Shown here: positions 8,763 to 21,379 of the stretch, piece after piece
Layout of the letters: each line of letters begins with the position of its first letter
Numbering within the stretch: the first letter of the stretch is position 1
NCBI RefSeq assembly: GCF_000165395.2
Contig: NC_067396.1
Coordinates: forward strand, 806,001-870,000
Length of the DNA: 64,000 nucleotides
Source: Babesia bovis T2Bo
Taxonomy: Eukaryota; Apicomplexa; Aconoidasida; Piroplasmida; Babesiidae
Reading direction: 5' to 3'
Program-made: the position numbers and the translations under genes
Notes under the pieces: model-generated
The model's input: the letters and a program-made list of their open reading frames with translations, nothing else
The model's database searches: none
Told to the model about the DNA's origin: nothing

Positions 8763-11700
8763 AATGTATATGTGGCCTGGCGGCGGCAGTGACTGACCTA
8801 CTGCAGTCAGTACAACTGGAGTACCATGGTAAGTACTGAGTAGTCTAGTACTTCAGCACCATTATAGGTTATGAGGGTGAAGGCGCTGACACCAGCAAAG
8901 GCGCCACCCAAGAGCAAGTCAAGGAACGCCTCAATGGACTATTCTCCCTGGTCCAGGGACTAGTTGGTACTGCAGTGGTCCGGACATATATAGACCAGCT
9001 GGCTCAGGTACTCAGTGCACTCGTTGGGTGGAGTAAGATAGAGAAGTGCACTGGCAGTGATGGCAGTGGCTGTGGTGGCACTGGTGGCGATAGCAAACCG
9101 CACGGCCAAGAGAGCTGTGAGTATCTAAATGAGGTGACAGCGAACGATCCGTGCGACAAGTGTGGATGTATGAAATGGGACGTGCCCAAGGCGGATGATC
9201 TCGATAAAGGACACCACCTGGGCAGGGGGTGTCAGAGGTGTAAGGATAGTGGTGATAGTGCTCATAGGTGTAGCTGTACTGGTGGTGGTAGTGGCAGCAG
9301 CACCTGTACTGCTGAGAGCTGCCAGTGCTATAAAAAGGGCAAATGCTGCAAGTGTTGTTGTAAGGGTTGTGATGGGTGTAAGAAGGAGTGTAGGTGTGAT
9401 GGCTATAAATCAGCTTACCCCAAAACGACAGTCAGCTGGATTGAGGGAGGACATACAATTACATGGAAACAACTAAAAGATACTACGTTTGATAACACTG
9501 GTGACGGAACTCCATCCAATAAAAGATTGCAATGTGCCCGGATATTCCTAGGGTCAGTATGTCTCATTTGGAGTGGCATTACTTATATGTATTGGACTGG
9601 TAAGTGGGCCCAGAGTAGTCCCCGTTGGAACAACCATATCCTGGATGGTAGTGGTCTAGATGATGGTACCCTATCCCAATGGTTACAAGCCCTAGGGTTC
9701 CCTAGGGAAATGTTGAATAACGCTGGTCCTGGAAATAGGTTGGATGCTGTTATATGGGATGGGTTGATGGGAAAACTGTTTCTTGGATTCCTGGAGCCTA
9801 GTGGCCTAAATAAAAATGGTGAAGTTAATGACACCAATGGTAATACAGCGAGAAGTCCTTTCGGTATGAACTATCCTGGTTTTGTACATACTGCACATAG
9901 GGATTCATTCAACACTGATCAAGCTACTGTGTTCAGGAATGGCACTGGATCAAGTACTGCTGGCCAAATCAGTGAAACTAACCAGCATAAAAACGGTGCC
10001 ATTTTCAAGCTCTATATTCTATCATGTGCTTACTTTACAGGGTTACAGAACAAAGCTCCGCCGAAGGCGGACAATAAAGCTCCCCGTACTATCCGGGAAA
10101 TCCTCTACTGGCTAAGTGCATTGCCATATAGTACGGCATACCCAAAGATACTGAAGCATGGTAAGCATAGACTAACCGAGGTACTCAAAAAACCCGATGG
10201 GAGTGACTCTAGTACTGACAATGACCAGAAACAACTGAAGTTTCACCAGACAGGCCGCACAGCACCCATTACCGTTGATGAATACAACCTGTTTGCCCAC
10301 TTCCAAGCAGTGACCCAGTACTGCCCACTGGTCCTCATAGGTATCCAGGGTGGATTACACAGTACTAAAGGCACTGACTCTCCAGCCATTCATTCCCTCT
10401 ATGCCAACACTGAATGCCGATTCACATATCCCACTGTGCCCATTCAAGCATACAACCAGGTGGTCCACTACATTAGGGCTCTGTTCTACCAACTCTATTT
10501 CCTTAGGAAGCAATGTGCAGTGAAAGTTACTTGTGGAGGCAAATGGCGTGAGTGTAGGTATGGGGATGGAGTAGTCTCCAAGGGGGTAATCAGCTGGATG
10601 TGCCTGGGGTGTGACCCCATGGAGCATGATAGGAAATGTAGGGTGGGGAAGGTAAAGGAGGAGTTGGATGGGGTAATGAAGAAGGTAAAGATATTGGAAT
10701 GGAAGAAGAAGGAGGGGATCGAGAAGGCCAAAGCATTACTCGTGGCCATAGGGGATGTGGTGGTACAATTGGGTAATGCCCAGGAGGCATTGGAAGGGAA
10801 GAAGAAGGAGGCGATCACTAAGGTGAAGGGGAAACTGGAGGAGGCTAGGACGGGACTAGATACGGCGGTGCAGAAGGTGAAGAATGGGCTAATGGGGGAT
10901 TTGAAGGAACTAGAGGAGGCTAAGGCGAAACTAGATGCACTGACGAATGGTGGTGGAGCACTACATACACTAGTGAATAGTGGTAATGGGTCATTACATC
11001 AGGTAACGAGTGAACCGGAAGAGTGGAAGAAGAACTACAGCAGTGCTAAGGACAATATAAGTGAGGTTATCCATAAGGTACGGGAGGTATTGGAGGCATT
11101 GAAGAAGGGAATACCTGAGGCGATAGATAAGGTAATTGACGGGCTGAAACAGAAGGATGTATATTGGACGACACGTGAAATATTGCAGTGGGCCGCTAAA
11201 CAATTTATTCAAGCCATCGAACAGCTCCTCTCCATCTGCAACTCTCCCAAGTGCCCACCCTGTAATGACCACATAAACAAGTGTGGCAAACAGCCACAGT
11301 CCAAGATCTGTGACAAATGCCATCAGCAGTACGATGACGGTAAACCCTCCCCCCTCCAGGCATTCCTCGAGGATCGGTTACCAGGTTTTAGTTGTGATAA
11401 TACCAAGGAACTACTGGATAAACAAGAGGCAGAAAAGGCTCAGAATAAAGGAAAAGATACATCTCATGCGTCGGATCTAGACTACCCACTTGCTGCATCC
11501 CACTTAGAACACTGTGGTGGCTCTGGTCAGTGCTGCCCACTGCCAATGGGTTTTAGAAATTCATTCATGAGTACTACGACAGGAGTCCCATCACTACCAC
11601 CTACTGGTGCCAGGCTCTACGGAATCCTATACTTCTTTAGTAACGAGAACATGATGCAGTCGTGTGTTTATACACTAGTGAGGGTCACAGCAGCTCTCAG

Positions 11701-12748
11701 TGCTACGACACCACAGGTATTGGGTGATGTTTTCGGGTTCTTTAGGGGTGGTGTAGGAAATCCAGTACAGAAAGTCGGAGACTCAGGCAAGAACTGCGAT
11801 CACCAGAATGACCCCAAAACGTCGACGGACCCAAATAGTTACTATTGCGGCTGGTGTGCCTCTGGGTTAAGGGAAGAGGTAAAGAAGATAGAGTGGATAC
11901 CAAAGGGGGATGACAGTGATAAAGGAGGGAAGTATAGAGGAAGTGTAGGAGAAGCACTGATAGCGATTAAGGGAGAGAAAAGTGGTAGTACCATTTCACA
12001 GCCAGCTACACAAGACACTACTTCCCTCTCGACCCTGACCAAGGATTCTGAGTACCTTTCCCCCCTAACCGGTGAACTCTATACCGCAGTGAGTGCCACA
12101 TTCGGTGGAACATACCTCTCATGGGTACTATATCTATCAGATGCACTTCATTCAGGACTAGAGTCACTGGCTAGTGAGTTCCAACAGATTGAATGCCGGG
12201 GTTGTAGAGGCTGTGACCCCAATAAGTGCAAGAAGGGAAGTCATGGTGGGACGGATAGTGCACAATGTAACTGCTCTTCAATCGTATCATGTACCGGAGT
12301 CCTGCCAGTACTCTATAGACATGGCTTCAGCTACGGTAACCCATTCAATCTGGAGGGGTACCACCAGAAGGATGGGAAAACGGATGGCCAGTATGACATC
12401 ACAAATACAAAGAGTACTAAGAAGTGTCATCAATTCTTAGAGAGTCTCAGTGCAGTGATCAAGAAGAAGGAGAAAGCGGAGAAGGCCACCACCCATCCAC
12501 TGACAGAGCTCCTAAAGCAGGTCGGCCAGCTCCAATACGACATACGGTTCCCCTGGATCTTTGTGCTCACGGTAGCCTGGCTAGTAGCAGTACTCTACCT
12601 GGCCTTTGGTGCCATATGGCCACTGGACTGGACTCATATGAGGTCACACTGGTTACGGGGTGGAGCACACCAGTGGCAATGTATGTGGTATAAGGTGATG
12701 ACGGGGAGGAAGGGAATGGAATTGGTGGAGTATTTTGGTAGAAAATAG
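8763..12748 (+). pseudogene. ves1-alpha B, 5'-truncated (no exon 1, no promoter)
   Basis: Exon 2 (8763-8828) and exon 3 (8868-12748) are intact, with the usual phase-1 splice sites and an open frame to a normal tail, about 1315 residues without exon 1. Homology to other alpha genes stops inside intron 1, near the hairpin at about 8699-8713. Upstream there is no PTNLKEAIDW exon and no GGATTCCACC promoter. The coding part keeps the Cys/Lys-rich block (KCCKCCCKGC), TIREILYWLSALPYS, the coiled coil, the Cys clusters, FSYGNPFN and the membrane span. Its frame is undamaged, so it fits a silent donor for segmental conversion better than a decaying pseudogene. A 6-bp-stem hairpin (10057-10071) lies in its coding sequence. 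Confidence 0.85.
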
Positions 12749-13271
12749 TGGTGACGTAGTGGCGCCTTAGGCGCAACGGTGCTTTAATGTGGTAGTTAGT
12801 ATCGGGGGTAGTAATGTGGAGCAGTCTAGTGGTAGAGTTAGAGGACCAATGATACTCATAAGGTATACATAGAGTTATAGTGGCAGTGTTAGTAAAGGTT
12901 TAGTACTGGTTTTATTAAACTTTTGGGTCGTACGTTCAGTACAACCTTAGTAGGATTTTGGTAGAGGTTTGGCATTAGATGTGATAAATGTTTCATAGAA
13001 CTTTAGTGGCACTTTTGGTAAAAGTTTCACAGAAGTTTAGTAATAGTTTTGGTGAATGTTTAGTATAACTTTGGTAAAAGTTTCACAGAAAAGTAGTAGC
13101 AGTTTTGCTGAAAGTTTAGTTTAACTTTGGCAAAAGTTTCATACAAGTTTAGTAATAGTTTTGGTGAATGTTTGGTATAAAAGTAGTAGCTGTTGGGGGT
13201 GGTATATGGATGAGATTACAGAGTGTATTGATTGGATTTTCGTAGCAATGTTGGTAAAGGACTCATAGAGT
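12749..13271 (+). repeat. Alpha B 3' flank and 33-bp-type repeats
   Basis: The hairpin here is GCGCCTTAGGCGC, with loop TTA instead of TTC, then the conserved alpha 3' block and a few degenerate repeat units. It ends in the array-edge sequence with TAAAAGTAGTAGCTGTTGG. No gene is seen. Confidence 0.65.
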
Positions 13272-13565
13272 TTTGGTGCAGTGATCAACGGAGATAGTAC
13301 CAGTCCCCTCACCAACCTCCTCTCCCAGGTCGGCCAACTCCAATACGACATACGGCTCCCGTGGATCTTTGTCCTCACGGTGGCATGGCTACTAGCGGTG
13401 CTCTATCTAGCATTTGGTGCCATATGGCCACTGGACTGGACACATATGAGGTCGCATTGGTTACGGGGTGGAGAACACCAGTGGCAATGTATGTGGTATA
13501 AGGTGATGACAGGGAGGAAGGGAAGAGTAGTGCTAGAGGGGATGGAGTATTTTGGTAGGAGGTAG
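13272..13565 (+). pseudogene. ves1 C-terminal fragment 2 (alpha-type tail, RVVLEG variant)
   Basis: The fragment starts at GGTGCAGTGATCA, then encodes TNLLSQVGQLQYDIRLPWIF, the membrane span and an alpha tail with the extra residues RVVLEG before MEYFGRR. The same variant tail and downstream flank occur at the end of alpha C (20503), so one was probably copied from the other. No start or promoter is seen. Confidence 0.72.
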
Positions 13566-14167
13566 TGGCGCCTTCGGCGCAACAGTGCTATAATGTGGTA
13601 GTTAGTATCGGGGGTAGTAATGTGGAGCAGTCTAGTGGTAGAGTTAGAGGACCACTGATACTCATAAGGTATACATAGAGTTATAGTGGCAGTGTTAGTA
13701 AAGGTTTAGTACTGGTTTTATTAAAATTTTGGGTCGTACGTTCAGTACAAGCTTAGTAGGATTTTGGTAGAGGTTTGGCATTAGATGTGATAAATGTTTC
13801 ATAGAACTTTAGTGGCACTTTTGCTGAAAGTTTAGTATAACTTTGGTAAAAGTTTCACAGAAGTTTAGTAATAGTTTTGGTGAATGTTTAGTATAACTTT
13901 GGCAAATGTTTCACAGAAGTTTAGTAATAATTTTGGTGAAAGTTTGGTATAAAAGTAGTGGCAGTTTTGGCAAAAGTTTCACAGAAGTTTAGTAGCACTT
14001 TTGCTGAAAGTTTAGTATAACTTTGGCAAAAGTTTCACGAAAGTTTAGTAATAGTTTTGGTGAATGTTTAGTATAAAAGTAGTAGTTGTTGGGGGTGGTA
14101 TATGGATGAGATTACAGAGTGTGTTGCTTGGATTTTCGTAGCAATGTTGGTAAAGGACTCATAGAGT
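13566..14167 (+). repeat. 3' flank block and 33-bp-type repeats
   Basis: Hairpin, conserved alpha 3' block, then repeat units leading into the next fragment. No gene is seen. Confidence 0.65.
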
Positions 14168-14452
14168 TTTGGTGCAGTGATCAACGGAGATAGTACCACT
14201 CCCCTCGGTAATCTCCTCACCCAGGTCGGCAAGCTCCAATACGACATCCGGCTGCCCTGGATCTTTGTGCTTACCATAGCCTGGCTAGTAGCAGTACTCT
14301 ACCTTGCATTTGGTGCCATATGGCCACTGGACTGGACACATATGAGGTCGCATTGGTTACGGGGTGGAGAACACCAGTGGCAATGTATGTGGTATAAGGT
14401 GATGACGGGACGGAAGGGAATGGAACTGGTGGAGTATTTTGGTAGGAAGTAG
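14168..14452 (+). pseudogene. ves1 C-terminal fragment 3 (alpha-type tail)
   Basis: GNLLTQVGKLQYDIRLPWIF, the membrane span and a standard alpha tail (RKGMELVEYFGRK) end in TAG. No N-terminus. The same fragment recurs at 22027-22311 in the second 7.8-kb copy. Confidence 0.72.
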
Positions 14453-15089
14453 TGGCGCCTTTGGCGCAACAGTGCTGTAATGTGGTAGTTAGTATCAGGG
14501 ATGAGTAATGTGGAGCAGTCTAGTGGTAGAGTTAGAGGACCAATGATACTCATAAGGTATACATAGAGTTATAGTGGCAGTGTTAGTAAAGGTTTAGTAC
14601 TGGTTTTATTAAAATTTTGGGTCGTACGTTCAGTACAACCTTAGTAGGATTTTGGTATAGGTATGGCATTAGATGTGATAAATGTTTCATAGATCTTTAG
14701 TGGCACTTTTGGCAAATGTTTCACAGAAGTTTAGTAGCACTTTTGCTGAAAGTTTAGTAAAAAAGTAGTGGCAGTTTTGGCAAATGTTTCACAGAAGTTT
14801 AGTAGCACCTTTGCTGAAAGTTTGGTATAACTTTGGTAAAAGTTTCACAGAAAAGTAGTAGCAGTTTTGGTGAATGTTTGGTATAACTTTGGTAAAAGTT
14901 TCACAAAAGTTTAGTAATAGTTTTGGTGAATGTTTGGTATAACTTTGGCAAAAGTTTCACAAAAGTTTAGTAATTGTTTTGGTGAATGTTTGGTATAAAA
15001 GTAGTAGCTGTTGGGGGTGGTATATGGATGAGATTACAGAGTGTATTGCTTGGATTTTCGTAGCAATGTTGGTAAAGGACTCATAGAGT
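14453..15089 (+). repeat. 3' flank block and 33-bp-type repeats
   Basis: The hairpin has loop TTT. The rest is nearly identical to 6640-7274, marking the start of the second copy of the 7.8-kb duplication. No gene is seen. Confidence 0.65.
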
Positions 15090-15377
15090 TTTGGTGCAGT
15101 GATCACGACAAAGAGTACCACTCCCCTCACCAACCTCCTCACCCAGGTCGGCCAGCTCCAATACGACATACGCCTCCCCTGGATCTTTGTACTGACCATA
15201 GCCTGGCTAGTGGCGGTACTCTACCTCGCATTTGGTGCCATATGGCCACTGGACTGGACACATATGAGGTCGCATTGTAGGGGATGGTTCAGGAAGGGTA
15301 ATCTGAGTCCATGGGAGGTACTGATGGTGGGCAAGAAGAAGGGAAGGGGTATATTGGAGTTTTTTGGTAGGACATAG
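15090..15377 (+). pseudogene. ves1 C-terminal fragment 4 (beta-type tail)
   Basis: Second copy of fragment 1, with the beta-type tail CRGWFRKGNLSPWE...GILEFFGRT. It differs from fragment 1 mainly in the last 90 bp, where it carries a different beta tail allele. Confidence 0.72.
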
Positions 15378-16543
15378 TGGCGCCTTCGGCGCGATAACTA
15401 GGGATAATGTGGATATGTGCATCAAAGGTTACATGGAAGTTTAGTAGAAAAGTAGTAGCTGTTAGGGATGGTGATGTGGATAAGGTTACAGAGTGTTTTC
15501 TTAGAGTTACGTAGCACTGTTAGTAAAGGTTAAGTACTGGTTTTGGTAAAGGTTTGACATTACATTTGATAAGAGTTTCACAAAAGTTTGGTTGCACTTT
15601 TGCTGAAAGTTCTATAAGGGCGCCTTGGGCGCAACTGTGCCCTAGGGGTGGTCATGTGGAGTCATGGTGTGGTAGACCAGGCGGAGAATTACTCTAGAAA
15701 TGTTAGTAAAGGTTTCATAATGTATTAATAGCCGCTATGGTAAAACTCCAGTAGCACTGTTAGTAATGGTTTAGTAGTGATTTAATTAAAAATTTAGTAG
15801 TATATTCAATAAAAGCTTAATACGGGTTTTGGTAGAGGTTTCACAAAAGTTTGGTTGCACTTTTGCTGAAAGTTCTATAAGGGCGCCTTGGGCGCAACTG
15901 TGCCCTAGGGGTGGTCATGTGGAGTCATGGTGTGGTAGACCAGGCGGAGAATTACTCTAGAAATGTTAGTAAAGGTTTCATAATGTATTAATAGCCGCTA
16001 TGGTAAAACTCCAGTAGCACTGTTAGTAATGGTTTAGTAGTGATTTAATTAAAAATTTAGTAGTATATTCAGTAAAAGTTTAGTAGTTGTTTCGGTAGAG
16101 GTTTGGCATTACTTTTGATGAAAGTTTTTTTAAAGTTTGGTAAAAATGTTTATTAAAAAGATATAGCTGTACGGGTAGAGTATATGCTGTAGTATTACCT
16201 TTTGTGACCACTTAGTGAGTATATAGTGATTATACAGTGTTAACAGCTTCTTGTTACCTTTGGTTAGTCTAGACTTTGTCCCGATACAATTCTAAACAGT
16301 ATTTACATGTAAAGGCACTATCACTAGACTACACATTACTCTATAGAATGTCCCCGCACAATGGTCTGTTTGGTGGGGGCACTATTTATGTTGGAGTTAC
16401 TCTGGTGGGGTTTATAGAATATTGGGGGTAATGGGGTAGTGTAGAGACAGATAGAATGAGCGCCACATGGATAATAGAGGGCGCCTTCGGCGCCACAGTT
16501 CTTAGGTGGCGCGCCCAGTACTACTGAACTCACCCCTCTACAG
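15378..16543 (+). repeat. Spacer, second copy of 263-bp units plus non-repetitive segment
   Basis: Same content as 7563-8760: decayed beta intron ends near 15640-15690 and 15900-15955, then the non-repetitive stretch 16180-16460, then the intron-1 remnant ending in the exon 2 acceptor. No gene or start exon is seen. Confidence 0.65.
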
Positions 16544-19500
16544 AATGTATATGTGGCCTGGCGGCGGCAGTGACTGACCTACTGCAGTCAGTAGAACTAC
16601 AGTACCATGGTAAGTAATCAGTACTAGAAGTAGTACTATCTAGTACCACTACTGGTAGACAGTACCTCATGGAGTCCTATAGGCTATCAAGGTGAAGCCC
16701 AAGACAAAGGCGCCACCAGTGACAAAGTCAAGGAACACCTCAATGGACTATTCTCCCTAGTCCAGGGACTAGGTGGTACTGCAGTGGTCCGGACCTATAT
16801 AGACCAGTTGGCACAGGTGCTCAGTGCACTCGTTGGGTGGAGTAAGATAGAGAAGTGCACTGGCAGTGATGGCAGTGGCTGTGGTGGCACTGGTGGCGAT
16901 AGCAAACCGCACGGCCAAGAGAGCTGTGAGTATCTAAATGAGGTGACAGCGAACGATCCGTGCGACAAGTGTGAATGTATGAAATGGGACGTGCCCAAGG
17001 CGGATGATCTCGATAAAGGACACCACCTGGGCAGGGGGTGTCAGAGGTGTAAGGATAGTGGTGATAGTGCTCATAGGTGTAGCTGTACTGGTGGTGGTAG
17101 TGGCAGCAGCACCTGTACTGCTGAGAGCTGCCAGTGCTATAAAAAGGGCAAATGCTGCAAGTGTTGTTGTAAGGGTTGTGATGGGTGTAAGAAGGAGTGT
17201 AGGTGTGATGGCTATAAATCAGCTTACCCCAAAACGACAGTCAGCTGGATTGAGGGAGGACATACAATTACATGGAAACAACTAAAAGATACTACGTTTG
17301 ATAACACTGGTGACGGAACTCCATCCAATAAAAGATTGCAATGTGCCCGGATATTCCTAGGGTCAGTATGTCTCATTTGGAGTGGCATTACTTATATGTA
17401 TTGGACTGGTAAGTGGGCCCAGAGTAGTCCCCGTTGGAACAACCATATCCTGGATGGTAGTGGTCTCGATGATGGTACCCTGTCCCAATGGCTACAGGCC
17501 TTAGGGTTCCCTAGGGTGATGCTTAATAACAGTGGTCCTGGTAATAGGTTGGATGCCATTATATGGAATGGACTTAGTGATAAGCTGCTTCTAGGGTTTG
17601 CTAAGCCTAGTGGCGCCACTGGCTATGACACTGAGGGTAATACAGCCAGAAATCCATTCGCTATGAACTATGCCGGTTTGGTACATACTATACATAGGGA
17701 TTCATTCAACAATGATGGTGCTATTGTGTTTAAAAATGACGGCTCTAGTACTACTGACACTAACATCCACAAACGTGGTGCCCTCTTCAAGCTCTACATT
17801 CTATCATGTGCCTATTTTACAGGGTTACAGAAGCCTAACTCTACAGCACTGTCCAGTACTGCCAGTACCACTAGGACTCCTAGGACAATTCGGGAGATCC
17901 TCTACTGGCTAAGTGCACTGCCCTATAGTACGGCATATAAGCAGTTACTGGAACATGGTAAGAAGGAACTCGAAAAGGTACTCAAGAAACCCGGAGAGAC
18001 TGAATCTACTGCCAGCAATGAACAGAAACAACTTAAGTTTCACCAAACAGGCCGTAATCATCCCATTACAGTTGATGAATACAACCTGTTTGCCCACTTC
18101 CAAGCAGTGACCCAGTATTGCCCACTGGTCCTCATAGGTATCCAAGGAGGATTACACAGTACCAACAACACTGGTCCTGCCATCCACTCCCTGTATGCTA
18201 ACACGGAGTGTTCATTCACATATCCCACTGTATCCATCCAAGCATACAACCAGGTGGTCCACTACATTAGGGCTCTATTCTATCAACTCTATTTCCTTAG
18301 GAAACAATGTGCAGTGAAGGTTGCTCTAGGAGGCAAATGGCGTGAGTGTAGGTATGGCCAGGGGGTAGAGTCCAAGGGGGTAATTAGCTGGATGTGCCTG
18401 GGGTGTAACCCCATGGAACATGATAGGAAAAGTAGGGTGGAGAAGGTAAATGGGGAGTTGGGGAAAGTAGTGCCCCAGGGGGGCACAAAGGATCTTCCAA
18501 AGGCCCTGAAGGATGTGCTAGAGGCTATAGGTAATGTAGTGATACAATTAGGTAATGCCCAGGAAGCATTGGAAGGGAAGAAGACGGAGGCTATAGAGGG
18601 GGTGATAAAGACACTAGGGAAGGCTAAGGAGGGACTAGAGGGGGCGGTGAAGAAGGGTGGGCTGAAGGATAAACTAGATGAGGCTAAGGACGGTCAGACA
18701 TCACAGGCACTACGCAAGGCTAAGGAGGCACTAGATGCACTGACGAAGGGTGATAGTGGAGCACTACATACACTAGTGAGTGATGGAACTGGGTCATTAC
18801 AGCAAATAGCAACTGCTTCAAAGGAGTACGACAAAGACTATAGTAGTGCTAAGAACAAGATAAGTGAGGCTATCAAAGCAGTACGTGATGCATTGGAGGG
18901 ATTACTGCTATTAAAGGATGCATCGACAAGGCTCGACGGACACAAAGAGGCACTGTTAGATGCCACAAGCAAACTCAATGACATATGCAACTCTCCCAAG
19001 TGCAATAACTGCGGCAAACACTCCAAGTGTGGTAAAGAGGGCAATCCCACCATGTGTACTCAATGTGGCAATATGACTACCACTGGTGTTCCATCACCCC
19101 TCCAGGCATTCCTGGAAGACAGGTTGCCGGGGTTTAGTTGTGATAATACCATGGACGAGCTGGAAAAGCAAGAGGCAGATAAGGCTCAAAAGGACAAAAA
19201 CAAGGTGCTTCCTGCGTCTGAGCTAGTATATCCCTCTGCAGCATCCCACCTAGACCACTGTAATGGTTCCGGTCAGTGCTGCCCATTTCCTATGGGTTTT
19301 AGAAATAACTTCCAGAAGGGCAGCACCGGTGATATGACTGGTGCACGCCTTTATGGCATCCTCTACTTCTTCAGTAACGGTGACATGATGCAGTCTTGTG
19401 TCTATACACTGGTGAGGGTAACAGCAGCACTCAGTGCCACAACACCACAGGTACTGGGTGATGTATTCGGGTTCTTTAGGGGAGGTATTGGAGAGAAGGA

Positions 19501-20503
19501 AAGGGGAGAGACTAAGAGTGGAGAGAAGAGCAAGGAATGCACTCACTCAGGCGATCCGTCTCAGAAAGGAGACAATGACTACTTTTGCGGCTGGTGTGCC
19601 TCTGGGTTAAGGGATGAAGTACAAAAAATTGAGTGGATACCCAATGGTGGTGACAAGGATAAAGGAGGGAAGTACATGGACAAAGTCGGTAAAGCGCTAA
19701 GAGATATTAAGGGCAGTGACAGCACTGCTACTACCACTGCATATTCCAGCACTGCTACTGCCAATACCTCCCTCTCAAGACTCACTGAGAACTGCCAGTA
19801 CCTCTCCCCCCTAACAGGTGAACTGTATACAGCAGTGAGTGCCACCTTCGGTAGAACATATCTCTCATGGGTACTGTATCTATCAGATGCACTTGAAGGT
19901 GGATTACGTTCACTGTCTGACGCATTCAAGCAGATTGAATGCCGGGGCTGTAAGGGAAACTGTGACCCCAATAAGTGCAAGAGGGGAAGCCACGGACAAG
20001 GTAGCGGTCTGTGTGGGTGCCAATCAATCGTATCATGTACCGGGGTACTACCGGTGTTGTACAGGCATGGGTTTAGCTACGGTAACCCATTCAATCTGGA
20101 GGGGTACGAACAGAGGGATGGGAAGACAGATGGGCAGTATGACATTGAGGACAAGAAGAATCCTAGGCAGTGTCATGAGTTCTTAAGCAGTCTTGGTGCA
20201 GTGATCAAGACAGAGAGTACCACTCAGAAGGATCAGGCCCACCCCCTAAGCAACCTCCTCTCACAGGTCGGCAAGCTCCAATACGACATACGGCTCCCCT
20301 GGATCTTTGTTCTTACGTTAGCCTGGCTAATGGCGGTACTCTACCTTGCCTTTGGTGCCATATGGCCATTGGACTGGACACATATGAGGTCTCATTGGTT
20401 ACGGGGTGGAGAACACCAGTGGCAATGTATGTGGTATAAGGTGATGACAGGGAGGAAGGGAAGAGTAGTGCTAGAGGGGATGGAGTATTTTGGTAGGAGG
20501 TAG
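16544..20503 (+). pseudogene. ves1-alpha C, 5'-truncated (no exon 1, no promoter)
   Basis: Exon 2 is 16544-16609 and exon 3 is 16683-20503, open throughout. Like alpha B it lacks exon 1 and the promoter, with the same upstream junction. Its Cys/Lys-rich region (about 16827-17466) is almost identical to that of alpha B (9018-9657), with one visible change (CGC to CEC in the protein). After that the two differ strongly. The domain order is the usual one, and the tail carries the RVVLEG variant shared with fragment 2. A probable silent donor copy. Confidence 0.85.
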
Positions 20504-21094
20504 TGGCGCCTTCGGCGCAACAGTGCTATAATGTGGTAGTTAGTATCGGGGGTAGTAATGTGGAGCAGTCTAGTGGTAGAGTTAGAGGACCACTGATACT
20601 CATAAGGTATACATAGAGTTATAGTGGCAGTGTTAGTAAAGGTTTAGTACTGGTTTTATTAAAATTTTGGGTCGTACGTTCAGTACAAGCTTAGTAGCAT
20701 TTTGGTAGAGGTTTGGCATTAGATGTGATAAATGTTTCATAGAACTTTAGTGGCACTTTTGGTAAAGGTTTATTATAACTTTGGTAAAAGTTTCACAGAA
20801 GTTTAGTAATAGTTTTGGTGAATGTTTGGTATAACATTGGCAAATGTTTCACAGAAGTTTAGTAATAGTTTTGGTGAATGTTTGGTATAACTGTGGCAAA
20901 TGTTTCACAGAAGTTTAGTAGCACTTTTGCTGAAAGTTTAGTATAACTTTGGCAAATGTTTCACAGAAGTTTAGTAGTAGTTTTGTTAAATGTTTGGTAT
21001 AAAAGTAGTAGTTGTTAGGGTTGGTGATATGGATAGGATTACACAGTGTATTGCTTGGATTTTCGTAGCAATGTTGGTAAAGGACTCATAGAGT
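20504..21094 (+). repeat. Alpha C 3' flank and 33-bp-type repeats
   Basis: Hairpin, conserved block, then units containing TTTCACAGAAGTTTAGTA. No gene is seen. Confidence 0.65.
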
Positions 21095-21379
21095 TTTGGT
21101 GCAGTGATCACGACAAAGAGTACCACTTCCCTCACCAATCTACTCCTCCAGGTCGGCAAACTCCAATACGACATACGGCTCCCCTGGATCTTTGTACTGA
21201 CCCTAGCGTGGCTAGTAGCGGTACTCTACCTAGCATTTGGTGCCATATGGCCACTGGACTGGACACATATGAGGTCTCATTGGTTAAGGGGTGGAGCACA
21301 CCAGTGGCAGTGTATGTGGTATAAGGTGATGACGGGACGGAAGGGAGTGGAATTGATAGAGTATTTTGGTAGAAGGTAG
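21095..21379 (+). pseudogene. ves1 C-terminal fragment 5 (alpha-type tail)
   Basis: TNLLLQVGKLQYDIRLPWIF, the membrane span and an alpha tail ending VELIEYFGRR. No start or promoter. Confidence 0.72.
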
